From: Bacillota bacterium
GTDB taxonomy: Bacteria > Bacillota > Clostridia > Lachnospirales > Anaerotignaceae
Reading direction: 5' to 3'
Assembly (NCBI GenBank): GCA_019422105.1
Contig: JAHZDZ010000008.1
Span: forward strand, 51,479-67,730
DNA length: 16,252 nt
This document shows, one piece after another, positions 15,584 through 16,252 of this stretch; position 1 is the stretch's first letter, and the number at the start of each line of letters is the position of its first letter. The position numbers were made by a program, and so were the translations under genes. The notes under the pieces are model-generated. The model saw nothing but the letters and a program-made list of their open reading frames with translations. It did not search any database and was not told the origin of the DNA.

Positions 15584-15994
15584 TTACAGCATATTTTCAA
15601 TTGACGTGTAAAGAGCCGGAAACGCTTTTTTCAGGTTGCAGAGCTTTCTGTCACGGGTGACCCAGGCGTGAAGAGTGGAGCCTTGGTTGATGGGCCTTTC
15701 CTCTCCTCTTCGGAATATTCGGTATTCAAATTCTATTTTCACAGGTGTCAGTGTACGGATACGTACCTCAACTGTCAGTTCATCTTCATAGAAGGCCGGC
15801 TGTATGAATTTGGAATGCAGCTCTACAAGGGGGACCTGTATACCGATTTCCTCCATTTGGGTATAGGTCATGCCCGTTTTTTTGATAAATTCGGTTCGGG
15901 CGCACTCATACCATATGGCGTAATTGGAGTGGTGGACAATTCCCATCTGGTCTGTTTCTGCGTATCTAACGGTTATTTCTGTTTTGGAAATCAT
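15584..15994 (-). CDS. acyl-CoA thioesterase, YbgC/4HBT hotdog family
   Basis: 136-aa cytoplasmic hotdog-fold enzyme expected to hydrolyse acyl-CoA thioesters. The family signature is RYAETDQMGIVHHSNYAIWY followed by ECARTEF, with the catalytic Asp in AETDQMG (residue 15) and the downstream H-x-x-Y-x-x-W/F-x-E pattern. The C-terminal half keeps the usual strand pattern (YEDELTVEVRIRTLTPVKIE). The start ATG 15994 has GGAGG six bases upstream. It is convergent with cardiolipin synthase and separated by a strong terminator. Its promoter must lie within about 40 bp upstream or inside the 67-bp repeat array there. The specific acyl substrate is not evident. Confidence 0.9.
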   Translation of the reverse strand: MISKTEITVRYAETDQMGIVHHSNYAIWYECARTEFIKKTGMTYTQMEEIGIQVPLVELHSKFIQPAFYEDELTVEVRIRTLTPVKIEFEYRIFRRGEERPINQGSTLHAWVTRDRKLCNLKKAFPALYTSIENML

Positions 15995-16030
15995 GAATTA
16001 CCTCCATTAAAAGATTCATTTGAGAAGGAC

Positions 16031-16252
16031 GGCCTATCAGTAAAAACAGCCACGCTGCGGCAAAAAAAGAAAGAAGGAAACTGATAGGCCAAAGGACGGC
16101 CTATCAGTAAAAACAGCCATGCTGCGGCAAAAAAAGAAAGAAGGAAACTGATAGGCCAAAGAACGGCCTATCAGTAAAAACAGCCACGCTGCGGCAGAAA
16201 AAGAAAGAAGGAAACTGATAGGCCCAAGGATGGCCTATCAGTAAAAACAGCC
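16031..16252. repeat. 67-bp tandem repeat array with inverted arms
   Basis: GGCCTATCAGT recurs at 16031, 16098, 16165 and 16232: three complete 67-bp units plus a partial one cut by the window end. Each unit begins with GGCCTATCAGT and has ACTGATAGGCC 38 nt later, then a 7-nt linker. Neighbouring units thus also form 11-bp hairpins across the linker (16080-16090 with 16098-16108, and +67, +134). On the - strand each linker hairpin is followed by a T-rich tract (TTTCCTTCTTTCTTTTTTT), like an intrinsic terminator. Units differ at only a few bases, all outside the arms. The period is not a multiple of three, so it is not coding. Confidence 0.95.

Noticed and set aside
15668..16084. 138-aa open frame on the + strand
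   Set aside because: It is antisense to the thioesterase and ends in the repeat array; the thioesterase has clear family motifs and a good ribosome site.
16031..16252. CRISPR array
   Set aside because: The whole 67-bp unit is repeated, including the parts that would be spacers, so there are no unique spacers; no cas gene is present.

Overview
The window looks like chromosomal DNA from a Gram-positive anaerobe of the Clostridia, possibly a Lachnospirales-type gut bacterium. This rests on A/G-rich ribosome binding sites, frequent AGA/AGG and ATA codons, U-tailed hairpin terminators, a lipobox lipoprotein, a DtxR/MntR-type regulator next to feoAB, and a small bacterial-type ferredoxin. The taxonomic placement is inference. 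No mobile element, phage gene or CRISPR array was found.

Region 1 (187-8525, + strand) is one compact operon of six genes. They are a 732-aa lipoprotein with a propeller-like N-terminal half and a solute-binding C-terminal half, two sugar-importer-type (CUT1) permeases, a 654-aa HlyD-type adaptor with a very long coiled coil, a 409-aa membrane protein with a MacB-like extracytoplasmic domain, and an MsmK/UgpC-type ATPase. Four of the five junctions overlap or are nearly abutting, so the genes are probably co-expressed. Importer parts and exporter-type parts in one operon, with a single ATPase, make this the best candidate for an undescribed system. It is preceded by two hairpins and ends in a terminator shared with the convergent gene.

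Region 2 (8598-10286, - strand) holds a DUF4397-like protein with no signal peptide and an in-frame 72-bp tandem repeat near its start, then a flavodoxin-fold NAD(P)H-dependent oxidoreductase. A small ferredoxin (10519-10707, +) is divergent from the oxidoreductase.

Region 3 (10708-11718) has no protein gene I can support. It contains a tRNA-Leu(CAA) on the - strand with a good promoter and terminator, a run of hairpins downstream of it, and an unassigned stretch ending in a strong + strand terminator.

Region 4 (11719-13953) is an iron/manganese module: an MntR-like regulator facing feoA and feoB, with a palindrome between them. FeoB ends at residue 462, just before its conserved gate motif, and the missing half is not downstream, so it is probably deleted.

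Region 5 (13978-16252) has a cardiolipin synthase, a strong terminator, a convergent YbgC-like thioesterase, and behind the thioesterase start an array of 67-bp tandem repeats with 11-bp inverted arms that runs off the window end.
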